DNA of 64,000 bases from an uncultured Flavobacterium sp. (GCF_951805225.1 NZ_OX638201.1:4092001-4156000); one strand, 5' to 3'. Counted from the first letter of the stretch, positions 51,201 to 60,628 are shown. Made by a program: numbers and translations. The notes: a model not told the origin generated them from the sequence alone.

Positions 51201-53105
51201 ATCATTTCCACATTTATTGCGCACATAAAAATCATACTCGACGTCGTCTAAAACATTTTCGGTAATTTTAAAAGGAAATGAAGTTGCCGTTACAACAGTT
51301 CCACTTCCGTGTGCAAAACCTTTTGGTCCGTATTCAACTTGCCATTCTGTTGCAGGTTTGTAATTATCCCACGTTACAGTTGCAAAATCATAACCATAAT
51401 TAAGTGTTCTTGGATTAAGCGGCTCTAAACAAGATGGCGTTTTTTCATATACAAAATCATCAATGCTAAATACTGATCCCGCTTCATTATTATCTCTTAT
51501 AGCGATATAATGATGATTGTTACTTTTTTGATAATTGTCTAAATAAACCGTATGTTCTTTCCAAGCCGATGATTTATTTAAGTTCGCCAATTCATTCATT
51601 TCTGATGGCAAAATTGTTTTCAGAGGAATAAACGTACTTGCATCTTTAGGATCTGACATTGTACCAATAGTTATCGAAGCTGTATTGTATTTGTAACTAT
51701 CACTGTAGGATATAAGACTAAATTTTATTCTTTTATCAGCATCCAGATCCGCAATATATGGCGTGATTAAATAGGCTTTATCAATATTTAATTTCCCTAC
51801 AAAAGTTGACATTAAAACTGTTGCGGTACCAGTTTTGGCTGCAGGTTTTTTGGGCCAGTCCGGATCTTGCAAACTGCTTTGAACTAAAAGATTGTTTGAA
51901 ATTACGCTCCAACAAGGATCAATATAATTTGTTCCTTCAAAAGATGTACTGTAATTATCCGAAATAACGGTACAAGGTGTTTTGAAAGTAATCGTTTTTG
52001 TCCAATTCGAAAATAAATCGTCGATACAATTCGCTCGTACTTTTACCTCATATTCCGTATTTCCAACCAAATTGGTTAACGTAAAAGGACTGCTTTGGAT
52101 ATTAATAATTTCAGTTGTATGCTTAAGAACATTGGTTAAACTTACCTGAAAATTATTCTGATTAGGAGCATCAAAACTTATTTGAGCTGTCTTTTGCTCC
52201 ACATTGGTTACCGAAAAATTAGTCTGATCAAAACAATCTGAGGCTTTTTCGTAACTAAAATCATCTATGTAAACCTCATTATTTCCACTGTAATTTTTTC
52301 TCTTAAAGAAGAAGACCACATATTGATCTGTGCCTTTATAATTATTAAAATAAATGGTCTGTTGCTGCCAGCCACTACCTGTTTTTACTTCGACCGGATT
52401 AAGTAAATGAAAAGTATTATAATCATTAGGATCTGTCATTGTACCAACCAATAACTCTGTATCTGAAGCATATCCATAGGTCCAGAATTTTATTTTTCTG
52501 TCTGTTGCCAAATCATTAAACTTAGGAGAAATAAAAGCAATGTGAGAGTTCGTCTGATAATTATAATTTGACATAAACGCACATGAACCCGCTGCACCAC
52601 TTGAACTATGATTTTCATTTGTAGCAAGACCTACATATGCAGAACTTGTAGAATTGCCATAGATCAAACCTCGCCATTCCAGATTTGTTTCCTTTTGATT
52701 ATCGAAATTAGTGGTATATCCCACCGAAAAAACTTTATCGCTTGTAGCAAATATCGTTTTTGGCTGCGACCAATCTGTCCAGATAAGGGCATTATTTACC
52801 AAACGATTTTCTCTAACTCTAAAATCATAACCTTTTAAAGGATCGAGTTTAAAATTGTAATATGGCCAGCCAGAAACCGTTATGGTTTTACCTTGACCAG
52901 TTTTAAATCCTATTGGGCCATATTCAAATTGCCATTCATAAGTTGCTGTAAAATTATAATCCTTATAATCGACCGTAACTTCGCCAATTAGTGATACTGT
53001 AACCTCAAAATTTGCATCAAAAGCATTGGTTTCCGGTTTGTTATTTGCTCGTAAAAAAAATAAGTTAAAAAAAGAAAAAAGAACAATTAATGTAGTTTTT
53101 TGCAT
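48213..53105 (-). CDS. Large T9SS-secreted modular protein (fibronectin III / choice-of-anchor-J-like repeats)
   Basis: 1630-aa exported protein. There is a signal peptide (1-20) and alternating fibronectin-type-III-like units (marked by W..EYGP.GF..G.GT motifs, at least five). Between them lie jelly-roll units, at least four, with SP.L.DFD..KKI.FW, GTM.DP.D..TF and IDDF.Y motifs that resemble choice-of-anchor-J domains. A further domain lies at about 1240-1540, and a C-terminal T9SS type A sorting domain at about 1548-1630 (YYPNPIENILNIES, VYNLNGQLLFE, STGVYLVVLKQDDKKETFKVIKK). It is probably displayed on or released from the cell surface by the type IX system. An adhesin or polymer-binding role is likely, but no enzyme motif is seen. 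Confidence 0.9.
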   Translation of the reverse strand: MQKTTLIVLFSFFNLFFLRANNKPETNAFDANFEVTVSLIGEVTVDYKDYNFTATYEWQFEYGPIGFKTGQGKTITVSGWPYYNFKLDPLKGYDFRVRENRLVNNALIWTDWSQPKTIFATSDKVFSVGYTTNFDNQKETNLEWRGLIYGNSTSSAYVGLATNENHSSSGAAGSCAFMSNYNYQTNSHIAFISPKFNDLATDRKIKFWTYGYASDTELLVGTMTDPNDYNTFHLLNPVEVKTGSGWQQQTIYFNNYKGTDQYVVFFFKRKNYSGNNEVYIDDFSYEKASDCFDQTNFSVTNVEQKTAQISFDAPNQNNFQVSLTNVLKHTTEIINIQSSPFTLTNLVGNTEYEVKVRANCIDDLFSNWTKTITFKTPCTVISDNYSTSFEGTNYIDPCWSVISNNLLVQSSLQDPDWPKKPAAKTGTATVLMSTFVGKLNIDKAYLITPYIADLDADKRIKFSLISYSDSYKYNTASITIGTMSDPKDASTFIPLKTILPSEMNELANLNKSSAWKEHTVYLDNYQKSNNHHYIAIRDNNEAGSVFSIDDFVYEKTPSCLEPLNPRTLNYGYDFATVTWDNYKPATEWQVEYGPKGFAHGSGTVVTATSFPFKITENVLDDVEYDFYVRNKCGNDYSGWSDRGYFRTKCEGMTVGYKEDFETLAFEKIGCWTRIVPNFTVESYYTKNDFIASVKQSKPNYLVHSGLRSIALLNAPDVLFPGEPKTEGNSDKIVLVSPRLKDFDHYKKISFWMATRQQSSQATAELIVGTMSDPEDYNTFTPYRVITIPVENLEKNIKYEIEFSDYYGTDKFIAFKQSKVNVRLTDFYIDDFEYNQNECTKPGLLGARQSGIDTATLDWRDNNTKKPSESWDIEYGPKGFVDGSGTIVNVKTNPANLTGLAQGIYDCRVRSYCEAAIASDWSSRYTFKIGCTEKAPFVENFDQYQIRNEIPGFCWTKNSYMDTQLLEYYLTNINSAPNVFYLQNNPADALLVSPYLEDFDKDKKIKFWLNAQLNSNNVKAGDLVIGTIKNPLDASTFEPYQTILLEELRNLPKYGKEVNIDFSEYRGSNKQIAFMFKQNDDQWSGTNRVLIDDFNYNQTLSCYEPIDVVFSNINNSSVQINWTSKNAVAEKVEIEYGVTGFTPGTGTILNTTANEIKVSNLQAGISYQFYLKTKCDSGNSIVVGPKKIETTCSVKTLPWIEKFSNLSAYGNNVLPDCFKLLHGNLTLENKAQEETYSNYSPDYLRDGFDDHSYLYVKGEFWTDFMAPMFHLEAGTTYKFSVQGRNSYEYRTQGIGLSVGRGQNAYNMETRLGGTGRLTEYHYSELVSYFTPIVSGDYSFLMDFSNSGSPNLLADNFELKEGYKVSVDGNKNSTVYDFEKGITDDIILEDTFDASSEIGFDDQSAANKVVVMSKASTGNAWLTAPSASNSAKMNENSTSIWELNQSNISKINTKVDAKNATTLFMSFELKQRFADHNNESMFRVIVNGNVLGDIIKPVTKKEDKFQKYMFDLTPYVGSEIRISFQHIGKTAYEDTALLDNLSFAKTVESLSVVENKITDFKYYPNPIENILNIESNSIISNLEVYNLNGQLLFESKYSDAKITVDLKNYSTGVYLVVLKQDDKKETFKVIKK

Positions 53106-53154
53106 GTTTTGGATTGGTTTTGGTTTAATTATTTTGGTTCTGTTACTTTATATT

Positions 53155-54267
53155 TTATACTAAATCTGCTAATTCTGTTCCTATTAAACTTCCAATTGCT
53201 ACGCCCATTCCGCCAAGACGAACTCCGCAAAACACGTTTTGTGACAATTGTGTAACAACAGGATTTTTACTATTTCCTACTCCCATAATTCCGCTCCAGC
53301 GATGCGCAATCCTGAAATCCTGATTGGGTAAAATTATATTCTTAAGTAAGTCTTCGAGTTTATTTTGGATGATTTCGGTCTGGCCGAATTCAGTTGTATT
53401 TTCAGTTTCAAAGTCCAGATTTCTTCCGCCTCCAAGCAAGATTCTGTCATCTATATTTCTGAAATAATAATATCCTTTATCTAAATGAAAAGTCCCTTTT
53501 ATGTCTAAACCCGGAATTGGTTCTGTAATTAAAACTTGCGCTCTTGCAGGCTGAACGGCGCCTTTTGTCAAAGTATTTGCAAAACCATTTGTAGCAAAAA
53601 GCATTTTATTTGATTTAAAACTGAAATCATTCAAAACTATTTCGACCTGATTGCCTAAATCAGAATATGCTGTAACTATTTGTTGATTGAGAATTAAAAT
53701 ATTATCCGAAACGGCTTGTCGCAACAATTCCTGCATCATATTTCCGGTATCGATTTGGGCTTCAAACGGATTAAAAACTAAGTAATCCTGAATATCTCCA
53801 AACCCGAATCTATCTGTTTCTTTGGTAAAAACATCGGCTTTGAAAAGTGGCTTTAGAATTTCGTTTATAAAAGGTAATTTCGAAATGCATTCGCTAAAAC
53901 CAAGTTCGTCATCTTTCAAAAACAATTCATATCCGCCGTGAGGTTTAAAATCAATTGCAGAATCTCCTAATCTTTTTCGGAGTAATTGCAAACCTTTCCA
54001 ACGTTTCTCGATAAGATTGATAACATCTTCTTCTGAATGTGTTTTTAAATCTTCCATAATTTCAGAAAGACTTCCAAAACAGGCAAAACCGGCATTTTTA
54101 GTGCTCGCGCCTTGTGGCAGCATTCCTTTTTCTAACACTAGAATTTTTGCAGTTGGGAATCTTTCGCGTAAGCGCAATGCTGCGTGCAATCCTACAATTC
54201 CGCTTCCAACGATTGTATAGTCAACATTGGTAAACCAGTTTTTAAGTTCCCAGTAACTTAATTCCAT
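53155..54267 (-). CDS. FAD-dependent oxidoreductase (DAO family)
   Basis: 370-aa flavoprotein. The dinucleotide-binding motif is YTIVGSGIVGLHAALRLRER (17-36; G21, G23, G26) with an acidic strand end VLEKG. Substrate-domain features are STKNAGFACFGSLSE, and the C-terminal GGMGVAIGSLIGTEL closes the FAD site. It resembles glycine oxidase/D-amino-acid oxidase and gamma-glutamylputrescine oxidase relatives; the amine substrate is unknown. The small gap to the T9SS gene (49 bp) allows cotranscription. Confidence 0.88.
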   Translation of the reverse strand: MELSYWELKNWFTNVDYTIVGSGIVGLHAALRLRERFPTAKILVLEKGMLPQGASTKNAGFACFGSLSEIMEDLKTHSEEDVINLIEKRWKGLQLLRKRLGDSAIDFKPHGGYELFLKDDELGFSECISKLPFINEILKPLFKADVFTKETDRFGFGDIQDYLVFNPFEAQIDTGNMMQELLRQAVSDNILILNQQIVTAYSDLGNQVEIVLNDFSFKSNKMLFATNGFANTLTKGAVQPARAQVLITEPIPGLDIKGTFHLDKGYYYFRNIDDRILLGGGRNLDFETENTTEFGQTEIIQNKLEDLLKNIILPNQDFRIAHRWSGIMGVGNSKNPVVTQLSQNVFCGVRLGGMGVAIGSLIGTELADLV

Positions 54268-54300
54268 TTGTTAAATTTTTTATAAAAATAATATTTTTTT

Positions 54301-54575
54301 AACCATATTAGTATTATAAGTTAATTTAAATTTTCACGTATTTAACTCTCTGTCAAGCTTAATTAAATAGAAGTTTTTTTTAACCATATAAGTGATGTAA
54401 GATAATTTAAGCTTAACGTATTAAACTTTTTGTCACGCTCAACCAAATGAACTTTTTCTAAACCATATAAGTGATATAAGATAATTTAAGCTTTGCGCAT
54501 TAAACTCTTTATCAGACTGAGCGAACTTAATTGTGATTCCCAATTAAATGAACTTAAATCACTTACATGGTTTAA
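54301..54575. repeat. Three tandem about 80-bp degenerate repeats plus an inverted end
   Basis: Units beginning AACCATATTAGTATTATAAG (54301), AACCATATAAGTGATGTAAG (54381) and AACCATATAAGTGATATAAG (54461) each continue with an ATAATTTAAGCTT-like block and TTAAACT.TTTGTCA. The element ends with an inverted copy, TTAAATCACTTACATGGTTT (54554-54573). The units drift and no spacer pattern is seen, so it is not a CRISPR array. It takes up nearly all of the 374-bp gap. Confidence 0.78.
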
Positions 54576-54578
54576 ATC

Positions 54579-54608
54579 TTTTAACATTTAGTTGCTGAAA
54601 TATATTTG
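54579..54608 (+). promoter_or_regulatory. Putative promoter of the S9 peptidase gene
   Basis: TTTT (54579-54582), 18 nt, then TATATTTG (54601-54608), a perfect TAnnTTTG -7 element, 33 bp before the start codon. Confidence 0.62.
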
Positions 54609-54641
54609 TACTTTTAGCTCCACGAATATTAGAATTTTATT

Positions 54642-56543
54642 ATGAAAAAAGTATTATTTACAACCTTAATAATGATGAGTTTAAACGCCATTGGACAGAA
54701 TGTAATGTCTCCTGAATTGTTATGGAAATTAGGAAGAGTGAGTACTCTTGGTCTTTCAAAAGATGCAAAAAATGTTGTTTTTAAAGTTTCTACTCCTTCT
54801 GTAGAAGAAAACAAATCGCATTCTAAATTTTATATTGTACCTGTAAATGGTGGAAACGCAACTGAAATTAAGGATACAAAAGAAATTTTGGCCGATAAAA
54901 ACATTTCGCCTGACGGAAAATTTTTAGTGTATAATGAAGAGGTGAAAATCGACAAAGTTTTAGGTAAAGATTTTTATCCAAAGTTAGACAAATCAGAAGT
55001 TCAGATTTATGACGGTTTAGATTATCGTCATTGGGATACTTGGAACGAAGGTAAATTTAACCACGTTTTTTATAAAGAAAACAAAGATGGCGCAACTGGA
55101 ATTGACATCTTAAAAGGTGAAAATTTCGATTCTCCGCAAAAACCTTTTGGTGGCGACGAAGATTATATCTGGTCTCCTGACGGAAAAAGTATCTTGTATG
55201 TTTGCAAGAAAAAAGCAGGAACACAATATGCGATTTCTACAAACACTGATATTTATGAGTACAATTTAGAGACTCAAAAAACAGTAAACAGAACCGAAGG
55301 TAATTTGGGTTACGACACTGCTCCGCAATTTTCTCCAACAGGAAACCTGACTTGGTTGCAAATGAAACGTGACGGTTATGAAGCGGATAAAAATGATATT
55401 ATTGTTGAGTTTAAAGGTATCAAAACAAACTTAACGGCAAATTGGGACGGAACTGTAGATAATTTTATCTGGAGTAAAGATGGTAAAAATGTATTTTTTG
55501 TTGCTCCGGTTGATGGTACAAAACAACTTTTTACGGTAAACTTTCCAGGATTAACAAGAATTGCAATTCAGGTTCGTCAATTGACAAACGGAGATTTTGA
55601 TGTTAATGATTTAGTTGGTTTTGCTGGCGACGATATTATCGTTACCAGAAATGACATGAATCATGCTCCGGAGATTTTTTCTTATAATTTGAAGAAAAAC
55701 ACCTGGAAACAATTGTCTAATGTAAACACCGAAACATACAAAACTATAGCGGTTAGCAAAACCGAAAAACGTTATGTTACAACTACTGACGGCAAAAAAA
55801 TGTTGGTTTGGGTGATTTTACCTCCAAATTTTGATGCTTCAAAAAAATATCCAACTTTATTATTTTGCCAGGGCGGACCACAATCTGCGTTGACACAATC
55901 GTATTCTTTCCGTTGGAATTTTCAATTAATGGCTGCTAAAGGCTATGTTGTTGTTGCACCAAACCGTCGCGGAATGCCTGGACATGGTGTTGAATGGAAC
56001 GAGCAAATTAGTAAAGATTGGGGCGGACAGGTTATGGACGATTACCTTTCTGCAATTGACGATGTGTCTAAAGAAAACTATGTTGACAAATCTCGTTTAG
56101 GTTGCGTTGGTGCAAGTTACGGAGGATATTCAGTGTTTTATTTAGCTGGAATTCATAAAAACCGTTTCAAAACTTTTATCGCTCACGATGGTGTTTTCAA
56201 CACGGTAAGTATGTTGGGAACTACTGAAGAAGTTTTCTTTAACAACTGGGATTTTGGTGGCGCTTATTGGGAAAAAGACAATGCTGTGGCTCAAAAAGCG
56301 TATACTACTTTTAATCCTGCAACTTTAGTTCAAAACTGGAACAAACCTATTTTAATTGTTCAGGGTGGAAAAGATTTCCGTGTGCCAATTGGACAAGGAC
56401 AAGAGGCTTTTCAGGCTGCTCAATTAAGAGGAATCAAGAGCCGTTTGGTTTATTTCCCTGATGAAAATCACTGGGTTTTAAAACCACAAAATGCTCAGGT
56501 TTGGCAAGGTGAATTTTTTAAATGGTTAGAAGAAACACTTTAA
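54642..56543 (+). CDS. Secreted S9-family (prolyl oligopeptidase-like) peptidase
   Basis: 633-aa serine peptidase with a signal peptide (1-18, LNAIGQ) and an N-terminal beta-propeller (WD-like repeats, about 30-370, e.g. DYIWSPDGKSILYV, DNFIWSKDGKNVFFV). The C-terminal alpha/beta-hydrolase catalytic domain has triad S492 in GASYGGY, D578 in QGGKDFRVP and H610 in DENHWV. It cleaves short peptides, with DPP or acylaminoacyl-peptidase-like activity expected, in the periplasm. It is a single gene with its own promoter and terminator. Confidence 0.94.
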   Translation: MKKVLFTTLIMMSLNAIGQNVMSPELLWKLGRVSTLGLSKDAKNVVFKVSTPSVEENKSHSKFYIVPVNGGNATEIKDTKEILADKNISPDGKFLVYNEEVKIDKVLGKDFYPKLDKSEVQIYDGLDYRHWDTWNEGKFNHVFYKENKDGATGIDILKGENFDSPQKPFGGDEDYIWSPDGKSILYVCKKKAGTQYAISTNTDIYEYNLETQKTVNRTEGNLGYDTAPQFSPTGNLTWLQMKRDGYEADKNDIIVEFKGIKTNLTANWDGTVDNFIWSKDGKNVFFVAPVDGTKQLFTVNFPGLTRIAIQVRQLTNGDFDVNDLVGFAGDDIIVTRNDMNHAPEIFSYNLKKNTWKQLSNVNTETYKTIAVSKTEKRYVTTTDGKKMLVWVILPPNFDASKKYPTLLFCQGGPQSALTQSYSFRWNFQLMAAKGYVVVAPNRRGMPGHGVEWNEQISKDWGGQVMDDYLSAIDDVSKENYVDKSRLGCVGASYGGYSVFYLAGIHKNRFKTFIAHDGVFNTVSMLGTTEEVFFNNWDFGGAYWEKDNAVAQKAYTTFNPATLVQNWNKPILIVQGGKDFRVPIGQGQEAFQAAQLRGIKSRLVYFPDENHWVLKPQNAQVWQGEFFKWLEETL

Positions 56544-56558
56544 CTAAACAAATTACAA

Positions 56559-56598
56559 TAAAAAAAGCCGCGGATTTTATATAATCTGCGGCTTTTTT
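56559..56598 (+). terminator. Terminator of the S9 peptidase gene
   Basis: GCCGCGGATT pairs with AATCTGCGGC (one G-U), preceded by AAAAAA and followed by TTTTTT. Confidence 0.88.
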
Positions 56599-56721
56599 GT
56601 TTTTCAGAAGTTTGAATTATGTAAGACATTAGCATTAATTTATCTTTTTAAAACAGTTTTTTTTAAATAAATTGCAGTTGATTACATAATAAAAGAACTT
56701 CCAAATCCTACTAATACATTT

Positions 56722-59160
56722 ATGGAGAGCAAAAAAAGTTACACAGCGTTAAAAGTCCTCTTCAGTTATGTTGCATTATTGGCTTTGGTTGTTACTGTGG
56801 GATGGTTTTTATATTCTGAAAATGTAGTTTATAATAAATTAGAAGATAAAATTGCATTCGAAAAAACCAAAATATTAAGAGTTAGTAAATTATTCTCTAA
56901 TGTCTATAAAACAGAAAGTCTTGCCAGAAAAACAATTCAGACAAACTCTGAAGAAGATTTCAAAAGTTATCTCGTTGAAACTGATTCTTTAAGATCCCGA
57001 ATCGATACTTTAAAACAAATTGTTACAACTCAATATCAAAAAACATTATTAGATAGTGTTACTTATTACTTGTCTGAAAAAACCAAAAACATTCAACAAT
57101 TAAAAACGATAAAAAACAAAGCTGACGACGAAGTTTCTGTAAATACTGCAATTGATGAAATTACAAAAATGGAGTTTAAACTTCGGAAATTAGAACTTCA
57201 GGATTTCACTAAAAACCCAAACCAATTAGGAAGTTATCAAAAAAATGTACTTCAGAAATATGTTGATTATCTCAATCAAAATATTCCTGACGATAGTACA
57301 AACACATTAAGTAAACAAGCTTCGGATTCTATTTTGGCGAATTCGAAAAAGCTTTTGAGCTCTGTAAAATTGAGAGCCGAAAAGAAAAAGGAATCTCTGA
57401 ATTTTCAGGAAAATAAATTATTAAAGAATGAAATTGCAATCTCTGAACAACTTCGAAAAGTTCTTCGAATTATCGAAAGAGAAATCATTATCAACTCGAT
57501 AAAAAATAACTCCTTAAAAGAAAAATCTCTTAAAAAAGTCAACGAAATTGTAACGGCTTCGGCTATTATTGGTTTGGTATTGACTTTATTTTTCTCTATT
57601 TTAATTGTGAGCGATTACTCTAAATCGCAATTGTATAAAAAACAGCTTGAAATCGCCAATTTTAAAACTAAAAACCTGCTTAAAAGTCGCGAACAATTAA
57701 TTTCAACAGTTAGTCATGATTTAAAAACGCCGTTGAGTACAATTGTAGGTTATTCGGAGCTTTTGGGCAATTCTGATGTCAATACGAAACAGTCTTATTT
57801 CATTAAAAACATCAAAAATTCTTCTGAATATATTACACAATTGGTTCAGGATTTACTGGATTTTTCTCAGATTGAAGCCGGAAAAATTTCGATAGAAAAA
57901 GTTCCATTTCTCTTGCCTGAAATTATCGATGAAGTTGCCAAAAGTATTCAGACAGTTTACAAACAAAAGAATATCGATCTTATTATTAATGTCGACGAAA
58001 AACTGAATTCAAGAATTGTTGGTGATCCATTTCGATTGAAACAAATTCTGAGCAATATTATTGGAAACGCTTATAAATTTACGGAAGAAGGTTTTATAAA
58101 AATCAGCGCTTATATTAGTGAAGAAAACTTTTTTACGATTACAATTGAAGACACGGGAATTGGAATTGAAAAATCGAATCAGAAATTAGTTTTTGAAGAA
58201 TTTGCTCAGGCGAATGAAGGTATCGAAAAAAAATACGGAGGAACTGGTTTAGGCTTATCTATCTGTCAGAAGATAATCTCTATTTTAGGTGGAAATTTAC
58301 AGCTTGAAAGTACTTTTGGAAAAGGAAGTACTTTTGAAATTCAACTTCCATTATTATTTGATACTAGTCAAAATTCTATTTCTGATGTTAAAAAAACAAT
58401 TTCGGGAGATATTAAAAAACAAACTTTTATTGTTCTTGATGACGATATTAATCTTCTGAATTTAACTAGCGGTGTTTTAAGACAGGAAGGTCATAATGTT
58501 CTATCTTTTAATAGTGCGATTAAAGCTCTTGAAGCAATTAAAAGTACTTCTTTTGACTTTGTGATTACAGATATTCAAATGCCGGAAATGGATGGTTTTG
58601 CTTTTCTTGAAAAATTAAAAAATTCAGGAAATGCAACTTATAAAAATCAGCCTGTAATTGCGTTAACCGGAAGAACTGATTTAGATTTTTCGGTTTATTC
58701 TAACGCCGGATTTACAACCGTAATTAAGAAACCATATTCGCCTAAAGTATTATTGGAAACGATTGGTCATATTCTTAAAAATGACGAATTGCCTAATACT
58801 GAAATCATAGGAAATGACGAAAATACTTCGTCGCAATTGTATTCGTTAAAAACGCTGAATGAATTTCTGGGGAACGACAATGAAGCTTTGAAAGAAGTTA
58901 TAAAGTCGTTTATAGAAAGTAGCGTCGAAAATCTAACTTTTCTGGAGAATGCAATTAATGAAGAAAACAGAGATGAAATCAAGTCAATTGCGCACAGAAT
59001 CGCTCCAATGTTCAAACAAATTGAAGCACGAGAAATTGGTGATATTCTAAAAAAACTGGAGAAAAACGATTTTGAAATTTCCGAAATGAAAAGCGTTTTT
59101 AATGATTTACAAGAAAAAACCAATTCACTTTTTGAAGTCTTAAAACAAGAAGTTCTTTAA
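56722..59160 (+). CDS. Hybrid sensor histidine kinase (HisKA-HATPase-REC-Hpt)
   Basis: 812-aa sensor. TM1 is at about 11-31, followed by a helical periplasmic sensor region of about 240 residues (many coiled-coil-like Lys/Glu helices), and TM2 is at about 277-297. HisKA has H332 in STVSHDLKTPLSTIVGYSELL, and the HATPase is at about 430-545 (DPFRLKQILSNIIGNAYKF, GTGLGLSICQKI). REC is at about 567-690 with D617 in ITDIQMPEMDGF. A C-terminal Hpt-like module has H758 in SIAHRIAPMF. It is a full internal phosphorelay. It converges with an NtrC-type regulator gene with a 4-nt stop-codon overlap, and that regulator is its likely partner. Confidence 0.92.
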   Translation: MESKKSYTALKVLFSYVALLALVVTVGWFLYSENVVYNKLEDKIAFEKTKILRVSKLFSNVYKTESLARKTIQTNSEEDFKSYLVETDSLRSRIDTLKQIVTTQYQKTLLDSVTYYLSEKTKNIQQLKTIKNKADDEVSVNTAIDEITKMEFKLRKLELQDFTKNPNQLGSYQKNVLQKYVDYLNQNIPDDSTNTLSKQASDSILANSKKLLSSVKLRAEKKKESLNFQENKLLKNEIAISEQLRKVLRIIEREIIINSIKNNSLKEKSLKKVNEIVTASAIIGLVLTLFFSILIVSDYSKSQLYKKQLEIANFKTKNLLKSREQLISTVSHDLKTPLSTIVGYSELLGNSDVNTKQSYFIKNIKNSSEYITQLVQDLLDFSQIEAGKISIEKVPFLLPEIIDEVAKSIQTVYKQKNIDLIINVDEKLNSRIVGDPFRLKQILSNIIGNAYKFTEEGFIKISAYISEENFFTITIEDTGIGIEKSNQKLVFEEFAQANEGIEKKYGGTGLGLSICQKIISILGGNLQLESTFGKGSTFEIQLPLLFDTSQNSISDVKKTISGDIKKQTFIVLDDDINLLNLTSGVLRQEGHNVLSFNSAIKALEAIKSTSFDFVITDIQMPEMDGFAFLEKLKNSGNATYKNQPVIALTGRTDLDFSVYSNAGFTTVIKKPYSPKVLLETIGHILKNDELPNTEIIGNDENTSSQLYSLKTLNEFLGNDNEALKEVIKSFIESSVENLTFLENAINEENRDEIKSIAHRIAPMFKQIEAREIGDILKKLEKNDFEISEMKSVFNDLQEKTNSLFEVLKQEVL

Positions 59161-60500
59161 TCGATATTATATTGCTTCAATTTATTGTAAAGTGTCTTTC
59201 TGGTAATCTTTAATAATTTTGCCGCTTCAGATTTATTATTCTTTGCTTTTGACAAGGCGTGAATAATTGCTTCTTTTTCGTTTTCGGATAATGAAAAATT
59301 ACCGTTGCCATTTTGTTGCTTTTGAATCTGAAAAAATTCTACCGGTAAAACATCGCTTTCAATATAATCTCCCTGAGATAAAAGTGTCGCACGTTTAACG
59401 CAATTTTGTAATTCACGTAAATTTCCAGGCCAATTGTAATTTTGGAAAATCGTAACGACTTCCGGAGAGAATCCAATAATATCTTTATTCAATTGCTGAT
59501 TGGCTTTTTCCAGAAAATAGTCTGCAAAAACCATCAAATCTTCGTCACGATCTTTTAATGATGGAGAAAGAATTGAAAATTCATTGATTCTATGATATAA
59601 ATCTTCTCTAAAATCGCCGTTTTTTACTGCTTCGCGCAAATCTTCGTTTGTTGCAGTAATAATCCTTATATCGACGTTAATTTCTTTGTTGCTTCCAACT
59701 GGTTTTATTTTTCGCTCCTGAAGTGCTCTCAATAACTGAATTTGATTTTCGTACGAAAGGTTTCCTATTTCATCTAAAAATATAGTTCCTCCATTTGCTG
59801 CTTCAAAATAACCAATCTTATCACTTATTGCGCCTGTAAAAGATCCTTTTAAATGTCCGAAAAATTCACTTGCCGCCAATTCTTTCGGAATCGCTCCACA
59901 ATCGACTGCAATAAAATTATTGTTTTTTCTGGTACTTTGCTGATGAATACTTTTGGCAATAATTTCTTTTCCTGTTCCGCTTTCGCCAATAATCAAAACC
60001 GACATATCCGTAGGACTTACCAAATGAATATGATCCAATAATTTTTTTGAAGCGACAGAAATTCCTTTTACAAATTCATTTTCTGCTGCAACCGGCTTTT
60101 TATTTGATTTCTTTTCTTTTACGGGAGTTTCTTCAACTTCAGAATTTTGCAATGCATTAGTAATAACGAGCAAAACCTCATCTGGATTAAATGGTTTCGA
60201 AATATAATCTGCAGCACCGTTTTTAATCGCTTTTACGGCTGTATTAACATCTGAATAACCTGTCATGAGAATAACAGGAATATGAGGGTGAGAAATTTTA
60301 AATTCGGACATAAGTCCAATACCATCAGAATCAGGCAAACGAAGATCTGTCAAAATCAAATCAAAGGATTCGTTTTTGATTGCTATTTTGGCTTCTGCAG
60401 CTGAGAAAGCTATAGTTACTTCGAATGCTTTTTTTACTAGAAATTTCTCTAATAATTTACAAAACGAAATATCATCTTCTATCAGTAATATCTTTGGCAT
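59157..60500 (-). CDS. NtrC-family sigma-54-dependent response regulator
   Basis: 447-aa activator. REC (1-120) has acidic residues E8/D9/D10 and phosphoacceptor D52 in LILTDLRLPDSDG. The AAA+ domain (about 145-380) has Walker A GESGTGKE (172-179), the sigma-54-contacting GSFTGA loop (219-224), LDEIGNLSYENQIQLLRALQ and the arginine-finger region REDLYHRINEF. A C-terminal Fis-type HTH is at about 408-447 (NKSEAAKLLKITRKTLYNKLKQYN). It needs RpoN (35507-36967) to act. The convergent hybrid kinase and the downstream PepSY-like genes are its probable partner and targets (inference). Confidence 0.95.
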   Translation of the reverse strand: MPKILLIEDDISFCKLLEKFLVKKAFEVTIAFSAAEAKIAIKNESFDLILTDLRLPDSDGIGLMSEFKISHPHIPVILMTGYSDVNTAVKAIKNGAADYISKPFNPDEVLLVITNALQNSEVEETPVKEKKSNKKPVAAENEFVKGISVASKKLLDHIHLVSPTDMSVLIIGESGTGKEIIAKSIHQQSTRKNNNFIAVDCGAIPKELAASEFFGHLKGSFTGAISDKIGYFEAANGGTIFLDEIGNLSYENQIQLLRALQERKIKPVGSNKEINVDIRIITATNEDLREAVKNGDFREDLYHRINEFSILSPSLKDRDEDLMVFADYFLEKANQQLNKDIIGFSPEVVTIFQNYNWPGNLRELQNCVKRATLLSQGDYIESDVLPVEFFQIQKQQNGNGNFSLSENEKEAIIHALSKAKNNKSEAAKLLKITRKTLYNKLKQYNID

Positions 60501-60563
60501 TTGTTTTTAGGGACTTTTTTGCTAAAATAATACTAATAAAATTGTCTTTTCACAAAATTATGC

Positions 60564-60598
60564 AAAAAAAAAGAGATTGCTCGAAGCAATCTCTTTTT
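60564..60598 (-). terminator. Terminator of the PepSY-like gene cluster
   Basis: AGAGATTGCT (60572-60581), loop CGA, AGCAATCTCT (60585-60594), with nine T following on the minus strand. It lies 35 bp after the last PepSY-like stop. Confidence 0.85.
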
Positions 60599-60628
60599 CA
60601 CCAAAAACATAAATCTAATTTCACCTAA

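Noticed and set aside
54301..54575. CRISPR-like periodic repeats
   Set aside because: The units are about 80 bp, degenerate along their whole length, contiguous, and have no constant repeat plus variable spacer pattern and no cas genes nearby.
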